In this document: positions 1 through 9,841 of the stretch, piece by piece
Position numbering within the stretch: position 1 is the stretch's first letter
Layout of the letters: the number at the start of each line of letters is the position of its first letter
Assembly (NCBI GenBank): GCA_019915015.1
Contig: JAHBBC010000014.1
Span: forward strand, 62,001-126,000
Length of the DNA: 64,000 nucleotides
Direction: 5' to 3'
Source of the DNA: Auriscalpium vulgare
Lineage: Eukaryota > Basidiomycota > Agaricomycetes > Russulales > Auriscalpiaceae
Notes under the pieces: generated by a model
The model's database searches: none
Told to the model about the DNA's origin: nothing
Seen by the model: the letters and a program-made list of their open reading frames with translations, nothing else
Translations under genes and position numbers: made by a program

Positions 1-1578
1 GCACCACTGGAGCATGCTGCTCGCCGGAACGCCGCGCACGACGCTGCGGTCGTCGTTGTTCCACCGCACAGCACGGAGCGCACCGGTCGCCTCTGCGTGC
101 TCGAGCACCGGCCGCGTCGCGCGGTACAGGATATCGTCCTCGCCCGCGGCATGTGCCGTCACAGGCACGCGCGCGAGCAGCGCATACACGTCCGGGTGCA
201 GCTCCTTGAGGATCGAAGCAACGTAGAAGCCGTCGACGAGCAGTGTCGCGCCGCCCGCACCGTCGGTGTGCGAGAGCAGGTGGAACAGCTGGATGCCGCA
301 TGGGTCGGTCTGTTCGCCCGGGAGAATGTCAGATGGATGGTGATGTATGGGCGGCTGGACGTGCAGCTTACAAAGTACGTGTTATCTGTGTGCGCGGGAA
401 GCGCGAGGTTCGTGTATGCGGTGTCGCCGCGCGCCAGATCCGCGGTGAAGTCCCAGAACTTGCCGTCTACGCGCCATGCGACGAAGCTCCGTTAGACGTG
501 TGACCGAGACGAACACAGAGACTGCGCACAGTGGGTTTCACGGATGAAGCCTATCCGATTCGAAAGCTCCTCTGTGGCTTCCGCAGTGGAAGGCACCCCG
601 GACACAAAACAGAAGCCAAACTTGTCCTGAGCGGGGGAGGTGTCGACGAAGTCCTGTAGGCAGTGTAGATGGGGGAGCGACTAACGGTTCTGGAGAGCCA
701 TTTGTAGAGCCCGTGATTATCTGGTGCCATCACCTCGTCGTAAGGCACTGTTGGTGGGTCCTGGACTATTTTGGATCCCCAGAGAACCTTCCTGAAAACG
801 AAGAGTATGCGTTTAGAGTGTGGAGTATGTGATAGAGCGCATGAGGCCGCACTCGGATGTCGCCACTGCTGCCGGCGGGTCGTAGCTGCTCTGTCGGAGC
901 CACGACCACGGGTACATAGATACGTGGTGCTGCTTTGGTGCGGGCCCTGAGCAGATGAGTACATGTCGGGGATAAGCATGGTTGGGGCGGGCTCACATGT
1001 GACCTGCAGACCCTCGGGTTTGGACTCGACAGCGACAGGTTCGATGTCTGGAGGGATCTAGCGAACACGCTCGGCGGGTTGGAGTAAGGAGGACGGTGTG
1101 ACCCCGTACCTCAAATGTGTTGACAAGCCTTTGTTTAGTTACGGAGTGGAAGCATTCGGAGCAGCGGCAGTGGTCACGCAGCCAAATATTATGGCTGCTC
1201 TCTGTGTGAGCCACATGCGATGGGCAATGCACCGATGGCCACAAGTACGCACAACTTTGACCAATCCCCGCCATCCCAATGGATAAAGACCTCTTTCTCG
1301 TTGGCGTTACTCGTCGGCAGATGATGGCTCGGAACAGCATCGATCTCGATGGGCTCTGCAGCCTTCAACGCAGCAGAAGACGACGCAAATCGTGTCGATG
1401 CCTGAAGGCGACTTGTCCGCGTTGTCCTTGCTGTGGTGCGCTGAACAGATGTGAGCAGACTGCCCAGCATCGGCGAATAAATGCTGACCCAGGCTGACAT
1501 GCCCATCACCGTGGGCATCGCTGCTGTTTGCTTCGCCGCGCCAAGCACGGCTCTGCGCGCAAGCTGATACGAGGTCAT
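1..1578 (-). CDS. Trimethyllysine dioxygenase (carnitine biosynthesis), 5' part of gene, truncated by window edge
   Basis: Fe(II)/2-oxoglutarate dioxygenase of the TMLD/gamma-butyrobetaine hydroxylase family; the TMLD reaction hydroxylates N6-trimethyllysine, the first step of carnitine synthesis, usually in mitochondria. Seen on the minus strand in order: a basic, Ser/Thr-rich N-terminus from the ATG at 1578 that could be a mitochondrial targeting peptide; the N-terminal domain signature WLRDHCRCSECF (about 1130-1180); KVLWGSKI...YDEVMAPD (about 700-790); GFCFVSGVPSTAEATEEL followed by GFIRETH (about 530-620); and, near 370-420, AYTNLALPAHTDNTYF with the HxD iron-binding pair (HTD). After an intron the chain continues TDPCGIQLFHLL...LVDGFYVA to the window edge. 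At least four introns are needed to join these blocks. The distal iron-binding His and the stop lie beyond position 1. The family is certain; TMLD versus butyrobetaine dioxygenase is an inference from the block sequences. Confidence 0.88.
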
Positions 1579-1956
1579 TCTCGTCGTTGGCGTCGCAGTG
1601 TGTTTGCTGTTGGGATTGAGAGACGCCGGACACGGTCGAGAGGCGGCGAGGGGAAGTCTCGCCCATTTACCGTTTCTGGATATGCAGCACGCGAGATCTC
1701 CCAGATCTGCCCGGAAAACATAGAATGAAGATTCGTACATACGTGCCAGAGACGAAGAGGCGTCAAGGCAGCAGCACTGGCCAAGTCCTGTGCCACGCGT
1801 TGGTGAACACGCGGCGGAGGCAAGTGCCCTACATAGTGCAACTGACGACGAACATTGAATTGGCCGGACAAATTCGGCCGTCGGCCGATCGCCGTTGACT
1901 CCGACGCGCATAAAAAACTTGGCCGCCAACGGGTCAACGTCAACATCCCTTCCGCC
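1579..1956. promoter_or_regulatory. Divergent promoter between the dioxygenase gene and ILV5 copy 1
   Basis: 378 bp between two divergent starts. A CATAAAAA box at about 1909-1916, roughly 45 bp before the ILV5 ATG, matches the CATAAAAG box at about 4696 upstream of ILV5 copy 2. The surrounding 60-70 bp are also similar, so the duplicated segment includes the ILV5 core promoter. Confidence 0.5.
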
Positions 1957-3440
1957 ATGTCCTTCGCCGCCCGCGCCTCCCAAACCCTCCGCGCTGCCTC
2001 GCGTCGTGCCCCGCGCGCTGCCCAGCTCGCCGCCAAGAAGCCCGCGCAAGCAGCCGCCTACTCGCTGCTCGCCCGCGCAGGCGCTGCCTCTGCGCGCGCT
2101 CCCGCCGTCCAGGTGCGCTGGCAGCGCTGTGCCGCTCGTATCTTCGCTGACGACAATTCAGGGTGCGCGCGGCATCAAGACGCTTGACTTTGCGGGCTCG
2201 CAGGAGGTCGTGTACGAGCGCAGCGACTGGCCGCTCGCGAAGCTGCATGAGTACTTCAAGGACGACACGCTCGCGCTCATCGGGTACGGCTCGCAGGGGC
2301 ACGGCCAAGGCCTCAACGCGCGCGACAACGGGCTGAACGTCGTCGTTGGCGTGCGCGAGGGCGGCGAGAGCTGGAAGCAGGCGCAGGAGGACGGCTGGGT
2401 GCGTGCACGTTTGCCAGCGCTCATTGTTCCCTCGCTGACGGGCGCAGGTGCCCGGCGAGACGCTCTTCTCCATTGAGGAGGCGATCAACCGCGGAACGAT
2501 CATCATGAACCTGCTCTCGGACGCCGCGCAGTCGCAGACGTGGCCCGCACTCAAGCCGCTCATCACGCCCGGCAAGACGCTGTACTTCTCGCACGGCTTC
2601 TCCGTCGTGTACAAGGACGACACGCATGTCGTGCCGCCGCCGGACGTCGATGTCATCCTTGTCGCGCCGAAGGGATCTGGCCGCACCGTGCGCACGCTCT
2701 TCAAGGAGGGCCGCGGCATCAACTCGTCGATTGCCGTGTGGCAGGACGTCACGGGAAAGGCGAAGGAGAAGGCAACGGCGCTCGGTGTCGCGATCGGCTC
2801 CGGGTATATGTACGAGACGACATTCGAGAAGGAGGTATACTCTGACTTGTACGGCGAGCGTGGTGTAGTGAGTCGGCAACCAGTTTTTTCAGCGTGTTTG
2901 GATGCTAATATCTGGCTGTAGTTGATGGGCGGTATCCGTACGTTGTTCGCCAGATGACGATCAGAGCTTTTGTTCATCTTGTTCCACAGAGGGCATGTTC
3001 CTTGCCCAGTACAAGGTCCTGCGTGCCAATGGCCACTCTCCCTCGGAGGCCTTCAACGAGACCGTCGAGGAAGCTACGCAATCTCTCTTCCCCCTCATCG
3101 GCGCCAAGGGGTATGTGTGCTTTTCCCATTTCACATCACTCTTTTCTCATTTCCGCCTTTCTCGCTTACTAGCATGGACTACATGTATGCCGCATGCTCG
3201 ACGACCGCACGCCGCGGTGCGCTTGACTGGGCGCCGATTTTCGAGGCTGCGAACCGGCCCGTGTTCGAGAAGCTCTACGAAAGCGTGCGCGACGGCACGG
3301 AGACGCGCAAGTCCCTCGAGTTCAACGGCCGCTCGACGTACCGCGACGACCTCGCTCGCGAGCTCAAGGAGATTGACGACCAGGAGATCTGGCGGGCAGG
3401 CAAGACGGTACGCTCGCTGCGTCCCGACTACAAGCCTTGA
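1957..3440 (+). CDS. ILV5: Ketol-acid reductoisomerase, mitochondrial (tandem copy 1)
   Basis: Acetohydroxyacid isomeroreductase: Mg- and NADPH-dependent second step of valine/isoleucine synthesis. ATG at 1957 opens an Ala/Arg-rich mitochondrial presequence. Intron 1 (2113-2161) is followed by [19 protein letters not shown], then the NADPH-binding [15 protein letters not shown]. Next come [46 protein letters not shown], and [12 protein letters not shown] with the metal-binding acidic residues. A 16-nt exon (2922-2937, LMGGI) joins to [11 protein letters not shown], then [23 protein letters not shown] and the C-terminus ending DYKP. All joins keep frame, with five introns. Full length for the fungal family. 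Copy 2 at 4746-6237 is nearly the same protein; intron 1 is identical in the two copies. Confidence 0.95.
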
Positions 3441-3739
3441 AAAGGAAGGATATAGGTGGAGGAAGGAGGCAAAAGCACCATGCGTGTGCATCTTAGCTGT
3501 GTACCATATGACCGTGAACTTGCTTGTTTTTTTGGGTGGTCACGTCTCGTTTCGAGTGTGTTTGGGCAGTGGATAATGCGTAGGCTGCGTGAAAGAGCAC
3601 AGTGATAAGCTACAAAGGGCCCTTCTCCGCATCTTTCGGCATCTCTGTTGTTGCTCTGTTGTCTCCTTTTCTGCATGACACGTCAGCGTAGCCTGCTAGA
3701 CTGGTGACCAGCTTTATATCAACAGTGACGACGGGGTGG

Positions 3740-3895
3740 GTACTGTGAGATGGGGACGTACTACGCGTCTGGACCACATCCTCCTCGTTCACCGCGTATC
3801 TCGTTGATACCGAGCTCGCACCTGCCAAGCGAGATGCCAATTGTGCGGAACAGATCTGGTCTGACGCCTATCCTGTGTTCGTCAGCGAGGAGGCA
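3740..3895 (-). pseudogene. Decayed 3' fragment of the CIA30 gene
   Basis: Minus-strand remnant whose best reading gives RTIGISLG...ELGINEIRG and, in another frame, AVNEEDVVQT. The intact gene at 6465-7399 reads RTIGISLLGG...ELGIDEIRAVNEEDVVQT. Several indels relative to the intact copy break the frame, and the rest of the gene is missing. It follows ILV5 copy 1 exactly as the intact CIA30 gene follows ILV5 copy 2, which identifies it as debris of the segmental duplication. Confidence 0.75.
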
Positions 3896-4233
3896 GTTCT
3901 GACTCGAACTGAGACGCTCCTTTTTGGGACTGACAAGTTCCGAGTCGTGTCTGCTCCGTACCTCGATGGCTTTGCCCTCGGACAGCAGCTGTTTGCCATC
4001 TGGCAGCAAGAGAAAGCTCTCAAAGTGTATCAGGGTAGATCAGGGTCTTGGAAGACCTGCAAAGACCTGGAAGAGCCAGTACAGAGGTTAGTCACATCTC
4101 CAGCTCGGTGACAACTTCAGCTCGACACAACCTCCCCGGACTCATGTACCTCGCCGAGCTCGTCATCTTTTGCGGGAGAAGCTGCTGGGATTTGACTCTC
4201 CGATGTCCTCGAACTCGAGCTTCTGGTCTGGTT
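3896..4233. other. Unassigned spacer between the two decayed fragments
   Basis: In the duplicated copy this interval corresponds to the body of CIA30 and its divergent promoter, but no alignment is visible here by eye. No coding family recognised. Confidence 0.4.
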
Positions 4234-4325
4234 TAGCTTCTGCGACCGTCTCTGGGCCTTTCTGCCCACCATATACACCGCATATTGGGCTACTCCCATG
4301 GCCTCATTTACGCGAAACCCGGCTG
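4234..4325 (+). pseudogene. Decayed exon fragment of the DUF1295 gene
   Basis: About 90 bp nearly identical to exon 1 of the intact gene (7645-7735): it encodes DRLWAFLPTIYTAYW, as against DRLWTFLPTIYTAYW in the intact copy. It then loses frame just before the PLWPH segment. No start codon, no downstream exons. It lies in the position expected from the duplicated ILV5-CIA30-DUF1295 block. Confidence 0.8.
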
Positions 4326-4745
4326 GCTGCCGATCTCAAGTCCACTGAAACTCACCACGCTGGTGAGTAAGACTGCCTACGCTCGCTATGGGACGACCCT
4401 GCACCTTTAAGACAACCACTTTATCTTCTGTGCCACGGGTCAGCTGGCACGGTGAGTACTCCCACGGCGAGTACTACCCTGTGCCGACGTCTCTGAGTCG
4501 CGATAGCGAAACTTTGCACTTTCTATATATGTTCTCTCTTGATCTCTCTCGCTAAAGCGAGACATCGGTGCAGGGGCTTGCAGGGGGTGCTGGGACATCC
4601 CTTAGCGAGGTTCAGAAGCTGGTGTTGACTTGGAATTGAGCAGCGCCATTGACAGGACAATTTTGGTCGTCGCGATCGTCGTTGACTCTGACACGCATAA
4701 AAGACATGGCCGCGGTCAACGTTCAACGTCCACATCTCTTCCGCC
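4326..4745. other. Intergenic, ILV5 copy 2 promoter region
   Basis: No gene seen. The last 100 bp resemble the region before ILV5 copy 1 and hold a CATAAAAG box about 45 bp before the ATG. The part before about 4640 has no recognised content. Confidence 0.4.
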
Positions 4746-6237
4746 ATGTCCTTTGCCGCCCGCGTCTCTCAATCTCTACGCGCTGCCCCGCGTCGTGCCC
4801 CGCGCACCGTCCAGCTCGACGCCAAGAAGCCCGCGCAGGCCGCCCCCTACTCGTTGCTCACGCGCGCGGGCGCCGCCTCTGCGCGCGCTCCCGCCGTCCA
4901 GGTGCGCTGGCAGCGCTGTGCCGCTCGTATCTTCGCTGACGACAATTCAGGGTGCGCGCGGCATCAAGACGTTTGACTTTTCGGGCTCGCAGGAGGTCGT
5001 GTACGAGCGCAGCGACTGGCCGCTCGCGAAGCTGCATGAGTACTTCAAGGACGACACGCTCGCGCTCATCGGGTACGGCTCGCAGGGGCACGGCCAAGGC
5101 CTCAACGCGCGCGACAACGGGTTGAACGTCATCGTTGGCGTGCGCGAGGGCGGCGAGAGCTGGAAGCAGGCGCAGGAGGACGGATGGGTGCGTGCGCTTG
5201 CCACAGCGCACTTTGTTTCCTTGCTGACGGGGCGCAGGTGTCCGGCGAGACACTCTTCTCCATCGAGGAGGCGATCAACCGCGGAACGATCATCATGAAC
5301 CTGCTCTCGGACGCCGCGCAGTCGCAGACGTGGCCCGCGCTCAAGCCGCTCATCACGCCTGGCAAGACGCTGTACTTCTCTCACGGCTTCTCCGTCGTGT
5401 ACAAGGACGACACGCATGTCGTGCCGCCGCCGGACGTCGATGTCATCCTCGTCGCGCCGAAGGGATCTGGCCGCACCGTGCGCACGCACTTCAAGGAGGG
5501 CCGCGGCATCAACTCGTCGATTGCCGTGTGGCAGGACGTCACGGGCAAGGCGAAGGAGAAGGCAACGGCGCTCGGTGTCGCGATCGGCTCCGGGTATATG
5601 TACGAGACGACATTCGAGAAGGAGGTCTACTCTGACTTGTACGGCGAGCGTGGTGTGGTGAGTCGCCAAACAGTTTCTTCCGTGTGTTTGGATGCTAATA
5701 TATATCTGGTTGTAGTTGATGGGCGGTCTCCGTACGTTGTTCGCCAGATGACGATCGGAGCCTTTGTTCACATCTTGTTTTCACAGAGGGCATTTTCCTT
5801 GCCCAGTACAAGGTCCTGCGTACCCATGGCCACTCTCCCTCGGAGGCATTCAACGAAACCGTCGAGGAAGCTACGCAATCCCTCATCCCCCTCATCGGCG
5901 CAAAAGGGTATGTGTGCTTTTCCCATCTCCTATCATTATTCTCACATTTCCACCTTTCTCGCTTGCTAGCATGGACTACACGATGGCCACATGCTCGACG
6001 ACCGCACGCCGCGGTGCGCTCGACTGGGCGCCAATTTTCGAGGCTGCGACACGGCCCGTATTCGAGAAGCTCTACGAGAGCGTGCGAGATGGCACGGAGA
6101 CGCGCAAGTCCCTCGAGTTTAACGGCCGCTCCACGTACCGCGACGACCTCGCTCGCGAGCTCAAGGAGATTGACAACCAGGAGATCTGGCGCGCAGGCAA
6201 GACAGTGCGCGCGCTGCGTCCCGAATACAATCCTTGA
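4746..6237 (+). CDS. ILV5: Ketol-acid reductoisomerase, mitochondrial (tandem copy 2)
   Basis: Second complete ILV5 gene with the same exon plan as copy 1. It has an Ala/Arg-rich presequence, [15 protein letters not shown] for NADPH binding, [28 protein letters not shown], a 16-nt exon LMGGL near 5717, [37 protein letters not shown], and the C-terminus EYNP. Replacements against copy 1 are few and conservative (for example LFKEGRG to HFKEGRG, YMYAACS to YTMATCS). Both copies keep the NADPH motif and the acidic metal ligands, so both should be enzymes. Intron 1 is base-for-base identical to that of copy 1 although exon 1 differs at several sites. That pattern suggests gene conversion after duplication. 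Confidence 0.95.
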
Positions 6238-6464
6238 AGGGGAAGGATATATGCGAAGGAAGGAGGCAAAGCACTGAGCGTGCATCTCAGCTGTGTGTCA
6301 TATGACCGTGAATTTGCTTGTTTTTTGGTGGTCACGTCTTCACCGTTGGGCAGTGTATTGTGATAACGCATAGGCTGCGTGAGTAATGAAGCATTGGAGC
6401 ACAGTGAGCTACAGAGGACCCTTCTCTGCATCCTTCGGCACCTCTGTTGTCTCTGCATGACACG

Positions 6465-7399
6465 TCAGCGCAGCCGTAAGGAGTCGACGGAGGGGGACGT
6501 ACGCGTCTGCACCACATCCTCCTCGTTCACCGCGCGTATCTCGTCGATACCGAGCTCGTACGGGCCCTCCACGCCTGAATTGCCGCCGAGCAGCGAGATG
6601 CCAATCGTGCGGATGCGCGACGTGAGCATCGAGATCTGGTCCGACGCAATCTCGCCTGTGTTCGTCAGCACAAAGTCGTCGAACGGTATCTGCCGCGCCG
6701 CGTCAACATCTGAGCGGACGAGAGGCAGACGGCGAGCGCACAAAGACGTCCTCCCAGGCCCCGTCCGACCGCGCGAAGTACAGCCGATGCTGCCACAGGT
6801 CCGAGGTGATGGGCCCGTCCGTCTGTATGTTGACAAAGTAGGAGCTCCGCGTGCGCGGGTGGCCTGCGGCTCGCAGGCGCAGCGCGAGGTACTTGTGGTG
6901 GCTCACGTCCTCCGTGAGTTCGCCGAACAACGTCGGCCGATGCTACACCACCACCCACCCAAAACATCAGCATTACAGTACAACTGCACATCCCTCGACG
7001 ACGCGCCTTATTGCGAAAGCCCGCGTACCCGCCGCGGATCTTGCCCTCGAGCCCGGTGCGCACCCCGAGGCGCATCTCGCCCCAGAAGCGGCCGCTCGCG
7101 GGCTTGCCGAGCGGTGCGTTGCGCGCGGGGTCGGTGTCGAGGTCGAGGTGCACGGTGGACGTGCCGCCAACGTCCGCGTCGCAGCCCGTCGCGTACTGCG
7201 CGAGGTCATGCGGTGAGTTGAGCTTGAAGAGCGAGACGGGCGCGCGAGAGGGCGCGTCGGCGCCCTGCATGCGAAGGACTGTGCGGTGGGTGGTTAGTGG
7301 TTGAGGATGGGTGAGGAGGGAGGGAGAGGGCGGACTTTTCGCGGTGTTGTCGCGCACGATGCGGCTTGAGCGGTTGAGGTAGAGCGAGAGCCGTGACAT
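6465..7399 (-). CDS. Complex I intermediate-associated protein 30 (NDUFAF1 family)
   Basis: CIA30-domain protein. The family assists assembly of mitochondrial NADH:ubiquinone oxidoreductase. From ATG at 7399: an Arg/Ser-rich N-terminus, an intron, then SLFKLNSPHDLAQYATGCDADVGG, STVHLDLD, GRFWGEMRLGVR and GGYAGFRNK. After another intron come RPTLFGELTEDVSHHKYLAL, RSSYFVNIQTDGPI and DLWQHRLYFARSDGAWEDVFV. A final intron leads to RQIPFDDFVLTNTGEI, RIRTIGISLLGG and AVNEEDVVQT near the stop at 6465. These are the standard CIA30 blocks in order. It diverges from the DUF1295 gene over a 151-bp spacer. A broken second copy lies at 3740-3895. Confidence 0.88.
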
Positions 7400-7550
7400 G
7401 GTTGCAGAGAGAGGTGTGTTCGGCGCGCGGTGACGGAGGCAGACAGGACGTATCAGATAAGATGCAGCGCGCCCATGACGTTGCCCGGCGTGCGATCGCG
7501 TTGCTTGACATCGTCCCACCCGGCAGTATGCCTCCTGCCCACAGACCACG
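7400..7550. promoter_or_regulatory. Short bidirectional promoter (CIA30 / DUF1295)
   Basis: Only 151 bp separate the divergent ATGs at 7399(-) and 7551(+), so the two genes must share regulatory sequence. No TATA box seen. Confidence 0.5.
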
Positions 7551-8842
7551 ATGAGCCTGCCCCCTCTGCTCGAGCTGCCGCTCGCATTTTGCGCGTTTAC
7601 CTCTCTCGCCACTTACGTTCTCTCCATAATCACGGGCAATGCAAGCCAGGTAGACCGTCTCTGGACCTTTCTGCCGACCATATACACCGCATATTGGGCG
7701 GGCTACCCCCTATGGCCTCATGCACACGAAAAGTATCCTTTCAAGTTCCTCTTGGCGCCGTATGTTGCAGGCAATGTTCCGCGCGGCGTTGGCGAAGACT
7801 TCAACCAGCGTGCACTGTTGATGCTCGCGCTTCAGGTGCGTACTTGCCCGTCATATATCAAAGGATACTCCTTGACGACTTCTCAGTTGATATGGACATA
7901 CAGACTGTCTTATAACACATGGAGACGCGGTCTATTCAGACTGTAAGTCCTGCGTTTCATCTGTGACGCGTTGCTCATCCCGCTGCAGGGACGACGAGGA
8001 CTACCGCTGGGCCATCCTGCGGCAGAAAATTCCCGCATGGTTTTTCCACGTCGTCAACATCACTTTCATCTGTACGTCTCCTCTATTAGCCCCCTCACCT
8101 ATCTATTCACCTTTTCCTAGCGATCATCCAAAACCTACTCCTTCTCGGACTTGCCATCCCCACCTACTTTGCCCTGATAGAACCCTCCCCGCTGGGCTTC
8201 TCCGACGGCGCCCTTGCATTTACCGCGCTTGCACTCCTCGCGTTCGAATTCACCGCGGACAACCAGCAATTCGCCTTCCACGCGTGGAAGGCGTCCGTGC
8301 TCAGCCCACGGGCGCCGCGCTATTCTGCCAGCGAACACTGGCCTGGCGCGCGGGTTGCGTTCACCGAGGCGGACGCGAAGCGTGGGTTCCTGACAAGGGG
8401 CCTGTGGGCGTGGTCTCGGCACCCGAACTTTTTCGCGGAGCAGTCGTTCTGGGTGCGTTGCCTCTTTCCCCCCATCCCTAAATTGAACCTCAATCTGAGG
8501 TGTTGGTGTGCGCAGGGCGTCATTAACCTCATTCCGCTCCTTGCCAGCTCCGCGCCACTGCCATCTGGCGCGTCGTTCGCGGCCGCGCTGCAGCGCACGG
8601 TGCCCCTGCTCCCCGCGCTTGCGCTGAACGTGCTGTTCCTCTCGTCGACACTGTTCACGGAGGGCATCTCGCTGGAGAAGTACCCCGTGGGCTATAGGGC
8701 ATACAGGCGGCAAGTGGGCATGTTCGTGCCGTGGGGGCGCGTCGGCATGCGCGTGCTAGGTGTTGGGAGGGAAGATGATGCAGATTTGGTGTGGGGGCGG
8801 GGGCGGGGGCGGGAGGAGGCGGTGAAGGTGAAGGTGGAGTAG
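7551..8842 (+). CDS. DUF1295 / steroid 5-alpha-reductase-like membrane protein
   Basis: Multi-pass membrane protein of the DUF1295 family (isoprenylcysteine methyltransferase/steroid reductase fold); the exact substrate is not known. ATG at 7551 begins a hydrophobic N-terminus, then QVDRLWTFLPTIYTAYW. Four introns separate LIWTYRLSYNTWRRGLFRL, DDEDYRWAILRQKIPAWFFH, the hydrophobic stretch NLLLLGLAIPTYFAL, and RGFLTRGLWAWSRHPNFFAEQSFW. The last holds the family signature (G.L.WSRHPNF..E). The final exon carries another hydrophobic stretch, then TEGISLEKYPVGYRAYRRQVGMFVPW and a Gly/Arg-rich charged tail. Length about 340 aa, usual for the family. Confidence 0.88.
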
Positions 8843-9147
8843 GGGCTTGTCTGGGCTTGTGGGAGAGACGCATCGCACCTTCAGCGTTTGCCGGAAGCAT
8901 GTTCGAGTCGACTACTACCTATCGTGCCTCACTAGAAGCCTTTCGGATTTGCGATCGATGTCTTCGCCGAATGCCCAACATTTCTACATTTGCGCAGGCA
9001 TCAGTATCCTTGCTACCACACAATCATGGCAACACACCTCAAACACAAACAGCAGGTCACCAATCTGCTGGCCTCGAATGTCATCTTGTGATCAGATTCA
9101 TAGCCACTGGAGACAAGACTCTTGATACGAGGCGGCGGCGGTCGACG

Positions 9148-9362
9148 TCACCGGCGGTGTCGACGTGAAGCGTTAGGCCCTGTACACAATCCACTCATCA
9201 GCAGGCGCATACGTAGGAGGGAGAGAGTACGTACGAGGGTCACAGTGGTAGCGGCGGCGTTGTAGAGGTCCTTGTCGGAGGAGGCGGCCTTGATGCACTG
9301 CGCCGTGCTCGTAATGAACTTCGCGTCCGCGTCTTGATACCCACACTTTGACATGGACTGCA
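9148..9362 (-). pseudogene. Possible remnant of a small secreted (CFEM-like?) protein gene
   Basis: A splice-like CTGCAG at about 9360 precedes a minus-strand reading MSKCGYQDADAKFITSTAQC followed by IKAASSDKDLYNAAATTV, then a GTACGT donor. Spacing of the two Cys and the DLYNAAA segment recall the C-terminal half of fungal CFEM domains, but the diagnostic N-terminal cysteines and a signal peptide are absent nearby. It could be a true exon of an unrecognised gene. Function not assigned. Confidence 0.25.
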
Positions 9363-9628
9363 GGGCGTGGAGGAGGATACAATGTGCACGTTAAACGTCT
9401 GCATCTAGCGTGCTAAGCCCCGGACAGCGATATTCGACGGTGGTGGCACGTATGAAGTGTTGTGGAGGGATGGCCGCGCCTTTTGGGTCCCGAATATGAC
9501 GACGTTCACCATCTCCTTGGGTAGTATGCAGATGGCTATCGTGGGTCCGACGAATACGGCGGGTGGATACGGGGGCAGAACGATGCACCTGTAACGATTT
9601 AGATGGCGTGCTGGCAAAGAGTTCGAGC

Positions 9629-9672
9629 AAAGTTGGGCTCGGGTGCAATACAAGTTGGGCTCGGGTGCAATC
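9629..9672. repeat. 22-bp direct tandem repeat, two copies
   Basis: AAGTTGGGCTCGGGTGCAAT plus two bases occurs twice head to tail. It lies about 170 bp upstream of the NLR-like gene start. Confidence 0.7.
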
Positions 9673-9841
9673 CAAGTCGGTAGTCCACGTGTTCGCCCTT
9701 GCTTGCGCTCACTCATCTCGTCGCTCAAGCACCCTCCACGCTGCTCTCTGATCTTTGATCAACACCTCTCGAACGTCAGGACCTGTCTTCAGCTTACCGT
9801 CTTCAATTCTCCTCCGTCTTAGATCTTCACCGATTGGGCTG

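Larger units (their letters stand above)
1870..4330. repeat. Segmental tandem duplication, left unit (ILV5 + decayed CIA30 tail + decayed DUF1295 exon)
   Basis: The gene order ILV5(+), CIA30(-), DUF1295(+) occurs twice, here and at about 4640-7735. Matches run from the ILV5 core promoter through ILV5 and its 3' UTR (for example the shared CATATGACCGTGAA at 3507 and 6299), then to short islands of CIA30 at about 3755-3895 and of DUF1295 exon 1 at about 4234-4320. The left unit has lost most of the two neighbours, so the right unit is the functional one for them. Confidence 0.8.
8843..9841. other. Intergenic, about 1 kb, with one possible gene remnant
   Basis: No intact gene seen. Holds the cysteine-containing minus-strand fragment at 9148-9362 and a 22-bp tandem duplication at about 9629-9672. 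The rest has no recognised content. Confidence 0.4.
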
